Below are positions 1 to 9,727 of a stretch of DNA of 64,000 nt, one piece after another. Both the position numbers and the translations under genes were made by a program. This DNA is from DATFVA01 sp963811905 (GTDB taxonomy: Bacteria > Bacteroidota > Ignavibacteria > Ignavibacteriales > Ignavibacteriaceae). The stretch lies in the NCBI GenBank assembly GCA_963811905.1, contig CAWETK010000018.1, positions 496,001-560,000 on the forward strand, given 5' to 3'. Numbering within the stretch: position 1 is the first letter of the stretch; every line of letters begins with the position of its first letter. The notes under the pieces are model-generated. The model searched no databases, had not been told where the DNA came from, and worked only from the letters and a program-made list of their open reading frames with translations.

Positions 1-893
1 GCAACTGATACACTTTGTCCCCAGACATCATACGTATATTTCAGTTTTCCCACAACACCGGCTATAACTTCACCTGAATGTATTCCTACCCTCATCTTCC
101 ATTTATTTGCTGAATATTTATTCCTGTTGGAAAGATAATTCAGCATATCAAAAGCAGCCGCAACGGATCTTTCAGCATGATCCTCCCTTTCCTGCGGAAT
201 TCCGCCTGCAATCATATATGAGTCCCCTATTGTTTTCAGCTTTTCAAGTTCGTATTTATCTATAATCATATCGAAGTTCATAAATATCTCATTCAGCTCA
301 GAAACGAGTTCTACCGGTTTCATTCCGGCAGCAATCGCTGTAAAATTTTCAAAATCAGTAAATATAATTGATACGTTTTTATATAGCTTAGGAGAAACAG
401 CACCTTTCCTTTTAAATTCATCAACTATTTCCGACGGAAGTATGTCGCGCAATAACTTATCTGTTTTAATTTTTTCTTCCTCAAGTTCGCGGGTACGTTC
501 CCGTAGTTTCTGTCCGATATCAAACTTGTACAATCCCATTTCAATCGAAGTTCTGAGGGTGTCTTCATCAAATGGTTTAACGATATATCCGAACGGTTCA
601 GTAAACTTGGCTTCCTGCAGGGTTCTGTTATCAGCAAGTGCAGTAAGGTATATAACAGGTATTTCTTTTCCTTTTTTAAGTTCCCTGGAGACGTCAATTC
701 CAGACATTTCACCTTCCAGGTTAATGTCCATTAAAATCAGATCAGGTTTAGAAACAGTATATTCTTCAAGCAGCTGTTCGCCCGACCTTACAGAACCGAC
801 AACCTGGTAGCCAAGCTTCATCAGGATCTTTTCGATATCCTTGGCAATAATATTTTCGTCTTCTGCTATCAGAATCCTGGGAATTCGGCTCAT
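1..893 (-). CDS. Response regulator with class III adenylate/guanylate cyclase domain (C-terminus beyond window)
   Basis: This is a cytoplasmic signalling protein that would make a cyclic nucleotide in response to phosphorylation. Residues 1-120 form a receiver domain with acidic residues E11/D12, phospho-acceptor D56 (LILMDINL), T84 and K106 (VKPFD). Residues 127-165 are a charged helix ending in LLRDILPSEIVDEF, the linker usual in front of class III cyclases. The cyclase domain has the two metal-binding aspartates D180 (FTDFENFT) and D224 (IGDSYM). The start is the ATG at 893. The gene runs off the left edge after about 297 residues, so the substrate-specifying end of the cyclase domain is not visible and ATP versus GTP cannot be judged. 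The hybrid kinase at 1299 is divergent and could be its partner, but nothing in the sequence proves that. Confidence 0.88.
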   Translation of the reverse strand, partial: MSRIPRILIAEDENIIAKDIEKILMKLGYQVVGSVRSGEQLLEEYTVSKPDLILMDINLEGEMSGIDVSRELKKGKEIPVIYLTALADNRTLQEAKFTEPFGYIVKPFDEDTLRTSIEMGLYKFDIGQKLRERTRELEEEKIKTDKLLRDILPSEIVDEFKRKGAVSPKLYKNVSIIFTDFENFTAIAAGMKPVELVSELNEIFMNFDMIIDKYELEKLKTIGDSYMIAGGIPQEREDHAERSVAAAFDMLNYLSNRNKYSANKWKMRVGIHSGEVIAGVVGKLKYTYDVWGQSVSV

Positions 894-959
894 CAATTCA
901 TTCCGGAATGAATATAAATAATTGATATAAAGTAACGAAATTTCATAACACTGACAATA

Positions 960-1085
960 CTAATGAATTTAGAGAATTGAGCGGATTGAGCGAATTAATT
1001 AGAGGATTCTAGAATTAAGTTAAATTGAGGATGATCTGATGAATTAATGAATTACGAATTTGGCGGATCGAGCGAATGGAATGGT
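960..1085. repeat. Degenerate AATT-GAGCGGATT intergenic repeats
   Basis: The 405-base gap between the divergent cyclase and kinase genes holds no gene. Much of it is imperfect copies of a unit such as GAGCGGATTGAGCGAATT, also seen on the other strand at 42.4-42.6, 47.5-47.7 and 63.0-63.1 kb. The rest (about 1090-1215) is AT-rich and probably contains the divergent promoters, although I cannot point to clear boxes. Confidence 0.6.
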
Positions 1086-1217
1086 GGATTAGATTTAGCG
1101 GATCAGGTTAAAAATCAAAAATTATAATCAAAATATTGTATTAAAGATGTTAATTCTTATCTTTCAAGTAATAATGTTCTTTTTTATCTTTAAAGGTTAT
1201 GAATTGGCGAATTTCGT

Positions 1218-1249
1218 ACCTGCCTCTACCTCTCGTTAGACAGGCAGGT
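1218..1249. repeat. 8-bp inverted repeat (ACCTGCCT/AGGCAGGT)
   Basis: Perfect 8-bp inverted repeat with a 16-base loop, 50 bases upstream of the hybrid kinase start. There is no T-run, so it is not a classical terminator. It may be a REP-like intergenic palindrome or a regulatory hairpin in the kinase leader. Confidence 0.45.
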
Positions 1250-1298
1250 TCAGCGGATTCGGCAAAATGATAAACAACAAATAAAACATCTACTATTA

Positions 1299-3674
1299 AT
1301 GCAAAATTTTATTGCCGCTGATCTTCTATCTCATTATACGGATCTTGTTAATACTGCCCTGACGAACCCAACGGAACTGCCTGCAAAAATATGCGATTAT
1401 CTCAGATCGCAGATGGATTTTCAGGCTGTGGTTTTATTCGATATTGACGATCAAAACAATTTTATTGTCCTGGGAAAAGCCGGATCAGCAAGAGAAAATT
1501 TTACGAAAAACGCTGCATTTCAGTGCAGTGCATGCCGCGCTGTAACCAGCGAGAACGGGCCTGTAGTATTCAATAACATAGCAGAGTGTGAAATCCAGGC
1601 ATCGGACAGCGTAATTTATGAAGGATGTTTATTCCTAAACATCAGGGATAATGGAAGGGTCCTTATAAAGATTGCCAAGCAGACCCCATTTTCAAAAACC
1701 GATAAAGAAACTATTGAAGGCTTCGGCAGAGCCTTAAGAGAACTGATGATATTATGGAAAGACAGGATAAGTGAAAGTGAGCTCAGCCTGGGCCAGGTTG
1801 TAACGGAAATTGCACACGAACTGAGGACGCCGACAAACAGTATCCTCGGATTTGCTTCCCTGCTGAATGAAGACAATCTCACAACATCTCAGGCAGAGTA
1901 TGTCTCAACATTAAAGGAAAATGCATTCAGTCTTCTTACACTAATCAATGACCTTATTGACCTCGCAAAGGTCGAACAGAAGCTGGTCAAAAAAAATCTG
2001 AATAACATTGTCATCGCAGATTTCCTGGATGAAATAACCAAAATGTTTTCATCAAAAGTTGACAGCACCAGAATTGAATTCCTGATAAAGATAGACAACG
2101 GAGTTCCTTCAAAGGTCAAACTGGATACTCAGAAACTACGCTACATTCTTGTAAATATCCTGACTCAGTCGCTGCGTATGACAGAGAAAGGAAAAATATC
2201 ACTTGCAGTCTGTATCACCTCTCAGAATGAACTGAATATCCAGGTATCCGATACAAGCTCAGGAATCCCGTCCGATAAGCTTAAACATTTGTTTAAACCT
2301 TTTACCGTAGAATCGATTGAAAGCTCTAAAGTAGGGAATGTATCGGGACTTGGTTTATCAATTGCAAAAAAATATATTGAAATCCTTGGCGGTAAAATCA
2401 GGGTTACCAGCACTGTGGGCAAAGGCACCAATTATGACATGGTGTTCCCTATGGAAACAGATGCTGCTGCTGCGCCGTCGAACATCGAGCAGCAAATCAG
2501 CTCTCTTCCGAAACCCGGGAAGAATCACCGTGTCCTTGTTGTGGAAGATGATTATGCAACGTCAAAGCTGTTAAGCAACTACCTCACAAAATGGGGATAC
2601 GTCCCGGTTATTGTTAATTCGGCCGAGCAGACTCTTAAGATAATTGAGAAGGAGAATTTCCTCTCTATTCTTATGGACATTGAACTTCCGGATGCCAACG
2701 GTTTTGAATTACTTAAGACTTTAAGGGAAAATAAAGCTACACGAAACACCCCGGTTATTGTCTGTTCAGTTGAAGCCGAACAGCAGAAAGCATACCTTAT
2801 GGGCGCCGTTGAGTATTTTGTGAAGCCCATAAATTACAAGTTCCTTGTGGAGGTTCTTCAGAGCTACAAATTAAAAAGAGATTCAAACATTCTTATTGTT
2901 GATGATGACGTTCCGACACTTAATTTATTAAAAGAGGCTGTCGAACAATTGGGATTTAACGCAATAGCTGAAGCCCATTCTTCGAAAGTAGCCTCGATGA
3001 TCTCGAACCTTGACCTGGACCTTGCAATAGTGGACCTTGAAATGCCGGAGGTTAGCGGGTATGATTTAATTAAACAGATTAAGCTGAACCCTAAATTCAG
3101 CAGACTGCCGATTGTTATCTATACAGGCAAAGAGAACTACCAGGACGAACTGAAAAAGATCGACGGTATGTTTGAAGAACTTCTTCATAAGAGCAGTGTG
3201 AATATTGAGGAACTTTCGGGGACTATTTCTTCAATGATACACCGTTACGAGGAGCCTGCCAAACCGGAAGAAATCATTAATAAAAAAGATACGGTAAAAA
3301 TTCTCCTGGTAGAAGACTACAAACATTCGCAGATCATTGTTACAAGGCTGCTTAAGAAAAACAATTTTGAATCTATTGTTGTGGTTGAGAATGGTGCCGA
3401 AGCATTAGAGCAGGTTAAGCTTCAGAAATTCCACCTTATATTGATGGATATGCAGATGCCGGTTATGAATGGGTTTGAAGCAACTGAAAAAATAAGGCAG
3501 CTTCCCGAATATAAGGATATCCCGATAATTGCATTAACTGCTTTTGCTATGAAGGGCGACAGAGAAAAATGTCTTGAAGCAGGTGCCACGGATTATATCC
3601 CTAAACCTATAGACAGCCAGGAATTCATCGAGAAGGTTAAGCATTATACAGAAGCAAACGTCCAGGTTCAATAA
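1299..3674 (+). CDS. Hybrid sensor histidine kinase with three C-terminal receiver domains
   Basis: A 791-aa soluble sensor kinase. Residues 1-150 look like a GAF-type sensor with a Cys pair (CSACRA). The dimerisation/phospho-acceptor segment EIAHELRTPTNS follows, with the acceptor histidine at H173, then the ATPase domain to about residue 395 with a good G2 box (SGLGLSIAKKYIEILGG). Three receiver domains follow, with acceptor aspartates D460, D579 and D717. There are no membrane segments. The N box reads NILTQSLRMT, so the second conserved Asn, which normally helps hold Mg-ATP, is Gln, and the G1 box is DTSSGIP rather than D-x-G-x-G. The kinase may be weak or act mainly as a phosphatase or phosphorelay; that is inference. 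gltX follows 80 bases downstream. Confidence 0.9.
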   Translation: MQNFIAADLLSHYTDLVNTALTNPTELPAKICDYLRSQMDFQAVVLFDIDDQNNFIVLGKAGSARENFTKNAAFQCSACRAVTSENGPVVFNNIAECEIQASDSVIYEGCLFLNIRDNGRVLIKIAKQTPFSKTDKETIEGFGRALRELMILWKDRISESELSLGQVVTEIAHELRTPTNSILGFASLLNEDNLTTSQAEYVSTLKENAFSLLTLINDLIDLAKVEQKLVKKNLNNIVIADFLDEITKMFSSKVDSTRIEFLIKIDNGVPSKVKLDTQKLRYILVNILTQSLRMTEKGKISLAVCITSQNELNIQVSDTSSGIPSDKLKHLFKPFTVESIESSKVGNVSGLGLSIAKKYIEILGGKIRVTSTVGKGTNYDMVFPMETDAAAAPSNIEQQISSLPKPGKNHRVLVVEDDYATSKLLSNYLTKWGYVPVIVNSAEQTLKIIEKENFLSILMDIELPDANGFELLKTLRENKATRNTPVIVCSVEAEQQKAYLMGAVEYFVKPINYKFLVEVLQSYKLKRDSNILIVDDDVPTLNLLKEAVEQLGFNAIAEAHSSKVASMISNLDLDLAIVDLEMPEVSGYDLIKQIKLNPKFSRLPIVIYTGKENYQDELKKIDGMFEELLHKSSVNIEELSGTISSMIHRYEEPAKPEEIINKKDTVKILLVEDYKHSQIIVTRLLKKNNFESIVVVENGAEALEQVKLQKFHLILMDMQMPVMNGFEATEKIRQLPEYKDIPIIALTAFAMKGDREKCLEAGATDYIPKPIDSQEFIEKVKHYTEANVQVQ

Positions 3675-3754
3675 AATATATTTCTTTAAATTGATCACAC
3701 CTTCAGAACTCCTTTTATATTTATTTAATCATTTTATCCGGAATTATATTCAAT

Positions 3755-5209
3755 ATGATTAGCGAAAACATCAGGGTACGATTTGCACCGAGTCCTACAG
3801 GTTATCTGCATATAGGAGGACTCCGTACTGCGCTCTATAATTATCTTCTTGCAAAGCATAACAACGGCACTTTTATTCTCAGGATTGAGGACACAGACAG
3901 GAATCGTTTCGTTGAAGGAGCTGTTGAAAACCTTATCGATACACTTGAATGGGCAGGTCTTGATTATGATGAAGGACCTGTAAAAGGAGGACTCTACGGC
4001 CCTTATATGCAGTCCGAAAGACTCGATATATACAGTGAGAATATCGCGAAACTGATCTCTGAAAAGAAAGCCTACTATTGTTTCTGCACCCAGGAACGGC
4101 TGACAGAAGTGCGGGAGAAGTTTCAGAGAGAAGGACTTCAGCCGATGTATGATAAACATTGTCTGCATCTCTCTGAAGATGAGGTGAATGAAAAACTTGC
4201 CCAGGAAATACCGCACGTTGTAAGGCTTAATGTCGAACCGGATAAACAGATAGTTCTTAACGATTCAGTACGTGGTGAAGTTATTTTTAACAGCAGCATA
4301 GTGGATGACCAGATACTGATTAAAAGCGACGGTTACCCTACTTATCACCTGGCAAATGTTGTAGATGATCATTTGATGAAAATTACTCATGTGATCCGCG
4401 GTGAGGAATGGCTGCCATCCACACCAAAGCATATAATTCTTTATGATTACTTCGGCTGGGAGAAACCTGTGTTTGCCCACCTCCCTCTCCTGCTTAACCC
4501 TGATAAATCGAAGCTCAGCAAGAGACAGGGTGATGTTGCTGTGGAAGATTACAGGAGCAAAGGATACCTTAAAGAAGCACTCGTTAATTTTGTAGCTCTG
4601 CTGGGATGGAACTTTGCAGATGATAAAGAATTTTACCTGATGGATGAACTGGCTGAGAAATTTTCCCTCGAAGGCGTCAACAAAGCCGGCGCAGTATTTA
4701 ATATTGAAAAACTGAACTGGCTTAATGCTGAACACCTTAGAAGCAAATCCCTGCCTGAATTGATCAGCCTGCTCAGAGCGGAACTGAATCATACTAAATA
4801 CAGAGATGATAAATATGCGGATGAATTCCTTGGACAAGTTATAGAAGCTATGAAGGAAAGAGTGGCATTCATAAAAGAGATCCCTGAGAAGGGATTCTAT
4901 TTTTTCGAAGAGCCGGAGAAATATGATGAAGATGTCGTCAAAAAACGATGGAAGCCGGACTCAGCCGGGCATCTGAAGATACTTTCCGGTGAATTCTCAA
5001 AACTTAATGATCCTTCAAAAGAAGATTTTGAAAACGCCCTAAGGCAGACAGCCGAAAACCTTGGAATTGGGACGGGTAAACTGATTCATCCTGTCAGACT
5101 CGCTGTTTCGGGTGTGGGCGGAGGTCCCGGAGTATTTGATATCCTTTACATAATAGGAAAAGAAAAAGCCATAAACCGGTTAAACAAAGCCATAGAAAAA
5201 CTTGGCTAA
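3755..5209 (+). CDS. gltX: Glutamate--tRNA ligase
   Basis: Charges tRNA-Glu with glutamate in the cytoplasm. The 484-aa length is normal for bacterial GluRS. The class I signature is at residues 13-22 (SPTGYLHIGG) and the KMSKS-type loop is KLSKRQGD near residue 253. The start ATG directly precedes the conserved RVRFAPSPTG segment. It sits 26 bases upstream of glnS, so the two glutamate/glutamine tRNA synthetases are probably co-transcribed. Presence of both means that Gln-tRNA can be made directly; whether this GltX is discriminating cannot be told from motifs. Confidence 0.97.
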   Translation: MISENIRVRFAPSPTGYLHIGGLRTALYNYLLAKHNNGTFILRIEDTDRNRFVEGAVENLIDTLEWAGLDYDEGPVKGGLYGPYMQSERLDIYSENIAKLISEKKAYYCFCTQERLTEVREKFQREGLQPMYDKHCLHLSEDEVNEKLAQEIPHVVRLNVEPDKQIVLNDSVRGEVIFNSSIVDDQILIKSDGYPTYHLANVVDDHLMKITHVIRGEEWLPSTPKHIILYDYFGWEKPVFAHLPLLLNPDKSKLSKRQGDVAVEDYRSKGYLKEALVNFVALLGWNFADDKEFYLMDELAEKFSLEGVNKAGAVFNIEKLNWLNAEHLRSKSLPELISLLRAELNHTKYRDDKYADEFLGQVIEAMKERVAFIKEIPEKGFYFFEEPEKYDEDVVKKRWKPDSAGHLKILSGEFSKLNDPSKEDFENALRQTAENLGIGTGKLIHPVRLAVSGVGGGPGVFDILYIIGKEKAINRLNKAIEKLG

Positions 5210-5235
5210 AAATATTCAATATAGAAGAGTACAAT

Positions 5236-6957
5236 ATGACTGATGAAAACAATACGGGGTTAAATATAAATAATGCAGGAGACAATAATCCTCCCGTACC
5301 GACAAACTTTATTAAGGAAATTATAAACCGCCATCTTGAAAACGGAAAGTACACGACGGTGCACACAAGGTTCCCTCCCGAGCCGAACGGGTATCTCCAT
5401 ATCGGGCATGCGAAATCAATCTGCCTGAACTTCGGACTTGCAAAAGAATACGGCGGATTATGCAACCTGAGATTTGATGATACCAATCCGACCAAGGAAG
5501 ATGTGGAGTACGTCGATTCAATTAAAGAAGATATAAAATGGCTTGGTTTTGACTGGCAGGACAGGCTTTATTTCGCATCGGATTATTTCGATACGCTATA
5601 TGAATATGCTGTTAAACTGATTAATAAAGGTAAAGCTTATGTTGATAGTTCATCTCCTGAAGAAATAAAGGATTCACGGGGAACACCCACTGTACCGGGC
5701 AAAGAAAGTCCGTACCGCAATAGAACTGCAGAAGAAAATCTAAGTCTTTTTGAGAAAATGAAAAACGGTGAGTTTGATGAAGGGACGCAGGTGCTTCGTG
5801 CAAAGATAGATATGTCATCACCGAATATGCTTATGCGCGATCCGATAATGTACAGGATAAGGAAAGTATCTCACCATCGCACCGGTGACAAATGGTGTAT
5901 CTACCCTATGTACGATTGGGCGCATGGCCAGTCCGATTCAATAGAGAACATTACACATTCTATCTGTACACTCGAATTTGAAATTCATCGTCCCCTTTAC
6001 GATTGGTTTATTAAAGAGCTTGAGATATTTGCACCGCAGCAAATTGAGTTCGCACGTCTGAATCTCAGCTATACAATAATGAGCAAACGGAAACTCCTCA
6101 CTCTTGTAACTGAAAAATATGTGAACGGGTGGGACGATCCGAGAATGCCTACAATCGCGGCTTTCAGGAGAAGAGGCTACACACCTGAATCCATCCGGTA
6201 CTTTTCGGAGAGAGTCGGCGTAGCTAAACGCGACAACACAATAGATCTTGCTTTACTTGAGCATACTCTTCGTGAGGACCTTAATAAAAAGGCAATGCGT
6301 GTAATGGCTGTTCTAAGACCACTAAAAGTTACACTGACAAATTACCCGGATAATACAACAGAAGAACTGGAAGCAGTGAATAATCCTGAAGATGAAACAA
6401 TGGGTACAAGGAAAATTCCTTTTTCGAGGGAATTTTATATTGAGCAGGATGATTTTATGGAAAATCCCCCGAAAAAATTCTTCCGGCTGTCCCCCGGCAA
6501 CGAAGTCAGGTTAAGATATGCATACATAATAAAATGCGAAGAGGTTGTAAAAGACGAACAAGGGAATGTAATTGAATTAAAATGCACTTATGATCCTGAA
6601 ACAAAAAGCGGTTCTTCCAGTCAGCGGAAAGTTAAAGGTACAATTCACTGGGTTGCTGAAGCCTCAGCAATTACAGCTGAAGTAAGATTATACGACAGGT
6701 TATTTTCAACTGAAGATCCTGAAGCCGATCCGGAAAAAGATTTCAAAGAATTCATAAATCCCGATTCACTTGAAATTATTAAAGATGCCAGGCTCGAACC
6801 AGGTTTAAGCAATTCAAACCCCGGGGACCGGTTCCAGTTTGAAAGATTAGGATATTTCTGTGTTGATTCAAAAGATTCCCGCCCTGATCATTTAGTCTTT
6901 AACAGAACCGTAACACTCAGGGATACCTGGGCGAAGATAGAGAAAAGGGGACGGTGA
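5236..6957 (+). CDS. glnS: Glutamine--tRNA ligase
   Basis: Charges tRNA-Gln with glutamine. 573 aa, as for the E. coli enzyme. The HIGH motif is in PPEPNGYLHIGHAKS (H55) and the KMSKS motif is IMSKRKL near residue 282, followed by WDDPRMPT, which is typical of GlnRS rather than GluRS. The C-terminal two-barrel anticodon-binding domain is complete to about residue 560. The N-terminal 25 residues are low-complexity (Asn-rich) and not conserved. Second gene of a probable gltX-glnS unit; the tRNA-Leu downstream is on the opposite strand. Confidence 0.97.
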   Translation: MTDENNTGLNINNAGDNNPPVPTNFIKEIINRHLENGKYTTVHTRFPPEPNGYLHIGHAKSICLNFGLAKEYGGLCNLRFDDTNPTKEDVEYVDSIKEDIKWLGFDWQDRLYFASDYFDTLYEYAVKLINKGKAYVDSSSPEEIKDSRGTPTVPGKESPYRNRTAEENLSLFEKMKNGEFDEGTQVLRAKIDMSSPNMLMRDPIMYRIRKVSHHRTGDKWCIYPMYDWAHGQSDSIENITHSICTLEFEIHRPLYDWFIKELEIFAPQQIEFARLNLSYTIMSKRKLLTLVTEKYVNGWDDPRMPTIAAFRRRGYTPESIRYFSERVGVAKRDNTIDLALLEHTLREDLNKKAMRVMAVLRPLKVTLTNYPDNTTEELEAVNNPEDETMGTRKIPFSREFYIEQDDFMENPPKKFFRLSPGNEVRLRYAYIIKCEEVVKDEQGNVIELKCTYDPETKSGSSSQRKVKGTIHWVAEASAITAEVRLYDRLFSTEDPEADPEKDFKEFINPDSLEIIKDARLEPGLSNSNPGDRFQFERLGYFCVDSKDSRPDHLVFNRTVTLRDTWAKIEKRGR

Positions 6958-7025
6958 TTAATGCATTCGCGGATTCTGAACTTGCGAATAGGGATTAATC
7001 AGATATCTTTATAAATACATTGTAG

Positions 7026-7111
7026 TACCGAAGGCCGGACTCGAACCGGCACGAGGTGTAATCCCCACTGGATTTTGAGTCCAGCGCGTCTACCAATTCC
7101 GCCACTTCGGC
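7026..7111 (-). tRNA. tRNA-Leu (anticodon CAA)
   Basis: Cloverleaf read on the minus strand: acceptor stem GCCGAAG pairing with CTTCGGT (G1-U72 wobble), discriminator A, anticodon stem CTGGA/TCCAG around the loop CTCAAAA (anticodon CAA), a long class II variable arm, and the T arm GCCGGTTCGAGTCCGGC. No CCA is encoded. It lies between glnS and the methyltransferase gene. Confidence 0.96.
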
Positions 7112-7257
7112 ATCTGTTTTTTGTCCTTAATCTTATCTTTTTCTTTTCAGACTCTTAGGATTAAAGCGGTTCAAACATAGCGAACTTTATTAATCCAATC
7201 AATATTTTTCTTTATATAGTACTGAAATCATGCAACTTTTTAATTGTGTAATATCTT

Positions 7258-8109
7258 CTAAGTTTCTGCCAGCAGGAATACTTCTCCAGTTGCGGGTAAA
7301 AGATCGTCGGATCTGTCTTTAAAGTAATATTGTTCCATATCTTTCGTTGAAATTGTTTTTGCCTTCTTAAACTCCGCTGCATTTGCCAGAGCAAGTATTT
7401 CACTGGGGGTGTAAAAACTTACCATAGCAGTTCCTGCCTCACGTGCGCCTTTCTCAGCAATTTCCTGCATAGGTCTATCTTCCTCATCGAGGAGTTCGAG
7501 CGGGAGATAAAACGTCATTGCGAGTTTTGATCCTGGTGCGAACGACGCAATCTGATTCAGTGTAGAAGTAATAGCATCTTTTGTCAGATACAGGGTAACT
7601 CCTGTGCAGGCAACAATAGCAGGTTTGCCAGTGTCAAATCCCGCTTTTAATAACGGCTCCAGCCACACCGAAGATTCAAAATCAACATGCACAAAATGCA
7701 AATGGTGCGGGACGCCAAATCCAAGCTCGTTTAACCGAAGTTGTTTCCAGGCCAACGTTTCAGTCTGGTCAATTTCGTAGATCTGTATTTTCGATGCAAT
7801 ATCCGGCCTACGTTGAGCGAAAGTATCAAGTCCTGCACCGAGAATGACATACTGATCGGTTCCCTGTATGCTTTGTTCAATAATTAAATCATCAATAAAC
7901 CGGGCGCGGGCTACAACTGAAGCCCGAAGGCGCTTTGTATATTTCATATCAGGCCGCTGCTGCCAATCGTCAGGCGGAGCTGCTAATTTCAATCCTATTA
8001 TATCTTCAATTATGTGCGGTTCTGCATCCATTTGCACGTGCAATGCTCTCCACAAAGCCGTTCTGACTGCTGTGTTATCAGGTTCTATTATTTTGTCTCC
8101 ATTTTCCAT
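7258..8109 (-). CDS. Class I SAM-dependent methyltransferase (leucine carboxyl methyltransferase-like)
   Basis: A 283-aa cytoplasmic methyltransferase of the family that resembles leucine carboxyl methyltransferases (TIGR00027 type). The SAM-binding motif I is VILGAGLDTFAQR near residues 95-107, with the family-typical arginine-rich segment RASVVARARFIDD before it, an acidic strand YEIDQTETLAWK after it, and a post-motif region VACTGVTLYL. The start ATG is at 8109. No operon partner on this strand, and the substrate is unknown. Related proteins are scattered among bacteria, often as single genes, so lateral acquisition is possible but not shown. Confidence 0.85.
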   Translation of the reverse strand: MENGDKIIEPDNTAVRTALWRALHVQMDAEPHIIEDIIGLKLAAPPDDWQQRPDMKYTKRLRASVVARARFIDDLIIEQSIQGTDQYVILGAGLDTFAQRRPDIASKIQIYEIDQTETLAWKQLRLNELGFGVPHHLHFVHVDFESSVWLEPLLKAGFDTGKPAIVACTGVTLYLTKDAITSTLNQIASFAPGSKLAMTFYLPLELLDEEDRPMQEIAEKGAREAGTAMVSFYTPSEILALANAAEFKKAKTISTKDMEQYYFKDRSDDLLPATGEVFLLAET

Positions 8110-8448
8110 ATTCCATATTCAATATTTTTTGATCATTTACCTGAATATCCCTAATAATATTTTATGCCGGGTGATCTATTGATAAAAAATATTTAATTCT
8201 ATTTTTATATAAAAGGAGTGAATTATTTTTTAATTGTTTTGTGCTCATGCTTACCTGTTCTGCAACCGGCAGGTCTCCAATATACCATTATCTTGTTCTC
8301 CACCCCCATCAATGCGGGGATATCCCGGCCAATTACTTGATATCCATCATAAACAACCTTTCCCGGCTACTATCTTTGTTTCGCAGATATTCACTATCAC
8401 ATCATAAGTATCTCCAGTTAATATTTTACCCAATAAAAACAATTACTT
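8110..8448. other. Intergenic region between divergent genes
   Basis: 339 bases between the methyltransferase (minus) and FemAB-like (plus) starts. AT-rich, so it probably carries both promoters. A small CCCC/GGGG hairpin lies near 8306-8322. An open frame of 75 codons crosses it but lacks a ribosome binding site and protein-like composition, so I do not call a gene. Confidence 0.4.
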
Positions 8449-9549
8449 ATGCATTATCCTGTTATTGAAGAAAAAGCAGCTTTATCAGAATTGGAAATAA
8501 TTATTTCGGAAAATGAGTTCGATCCAGAATGGGATGAATTTGTGGAGCGGAATCCTGCAGGTTTTCATGAACAGACGAGTATCTGGGGTTCGGTTAAGCG
8601 GCTTGAAGGATGGTCTCTCTTCAGAGTAAAGATCAAAAGGGACCAGAAAATTTGCGCCGGATTCCAGGTCTTATGGAAAAAGAAAAATATTATCGGCAGA
8701 ATAGGATATTTAAGTAAGGGACCATTAATTGATTGTCCTGATCCTGATTTATGGGACCTGACGATAACTCAATTAAAGAGAACTATCAAAGAGTACAAGA
8801 TACGCGCCCTTGTTATAATTCCCCAGTATTATCCACCCGGATATAAATTAAGATTTGACCGTAGTCATTTTTTCCCCGGAACATTTCTGCCGGTTATAAA
8901 TACAACCATGCATATTGATCTGACAAAACCGGAAGCCGATTTATTTAATTCTATGCGGCGCAGCCTTAGAAAGGATATTAAAAACCAGAAAAAACTCAAA
9001 TTCCGTGACGGTGATGAAAATGACCTGGAGACTTTTTTTGAACTTATGCTGGCTACTTGCCGCCGCCAGGGAACACCGCCGAATCCGCCCTCACCCGATT
9101 ATATTGAAAAGCTCTGGGAACATTTTTCTGCAAGAGGACTAATGAAACTCTACATTGCGGAAAATAAGGAGACCGATGAAATTATTACAGCAAGTATGGC
9201 CTTAGTAATACGTGACCATTTTATAGCATGGAAAATAGGATGGTCAGGAGAATATTCCGAACTGAACGCCAATTCAGGAATTATCTGGTATATGATCAGA
9301 CAGGCAAAGCAGGCAGGGTACACAATTTTTGATTTTGTCTCAGTTGATTATAGCTCCATCAGGAAAATCAGGAATAAAGAAAAACTGAACAGAAAGATTC
9401 TGCAGAGCCCGACTTTCTTCAAATCCGGTTTCGGCGGTAATATTGTCAGATTCTCCCCTGCACAGGTATATATACCAGGCAGGATAATGAGCAGCGGATA
9501 TAAACTGTTTAATTTGCTGCAGTCTCTTTTTTATGCCGAAAATATTTAA
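8449..9549 (+). CDS. FemAB/FmhB-family aminoacyltransferase-like protein (GNAT fold)
   Basis: 366 aa with the two-lobed acyltransferase layout of FemX/FemAB proteins, which add amino acids to peptidoglycan precursors from aminoacyl-tRNA. Recognisable parts are the N-terminal WDEFVERNPAGFHEQTSIWG segment, GYLSKGPLI, the central MRRSLRKDIKNQKK stretch and the C-terminal WKIGWSGEYSELNANSGIIWYMI, followed by FDFVSVD. There is no signal peptide, so it acts on the inner face of the membrane or on cytoplasmic precursors. Gram-negative members are often found near envelope polysaccharide genes, and their substrate is mostly unknown. Monocistronic here, with a weak ribosome binding site. Confidence 0.85.
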   Translation: MHYPVIEEKAALSELEIIISENEFDPEWDEFVERNPAGFHEQTSIWGSVKRLEGWSLFRVKIKRDQKICAGFQVLWKKKNIIGRIGYLSKGPLIDCPDPDLWDLTITQLKRTIKEYKIRALVIIPQYYPPGYKLRFDRSHFFPGTFLPVINTTMHIDLTKPEADLFNSMRRSLRKDIKNQKKLKFRDGDENDLETFFELMLATCRRQGTPPNPPSPDYIEKLWEHFSARGLMKLYIAENKETDEIITASMALVIRDHFIAWKIGWSGEYSELNANSGIIWYMIRQAKQAGYTIFDFVSVDYSSIRKIRNKEKLNRKILQSPTFFKSGFGGNIVRFSPAQVYIPGRIMSSGYKLFNLLQSLFYAENI

Positions 9550-9727
9550 AATTAAGCTGTTTTTACATCATTATTAATTTCTGTTACCCGTTCTTTCTAT
9601 TTGATTTAAAAATGATAATAACTAAATTCACCTCAGTTTAGTTTAATTTGTTATTCAGCCTTATCTTTTAACCGCTGAACCTGCATATCTGAGGGAATAT
9701 AAATAACTGTAATAACTTGAGTCGTTT

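Noticed and set aside
3734..4216. Long minus-strand open frames opposite gltX
   Set aside because: Shadow frames of a strongly conserved gene; no ribosome binding site and no family similarity.
8241..8468. 75-codon frame in the divergent promoter region
   Set aside because: Overlaps the FemAB start and lacks a ribosome binding site.
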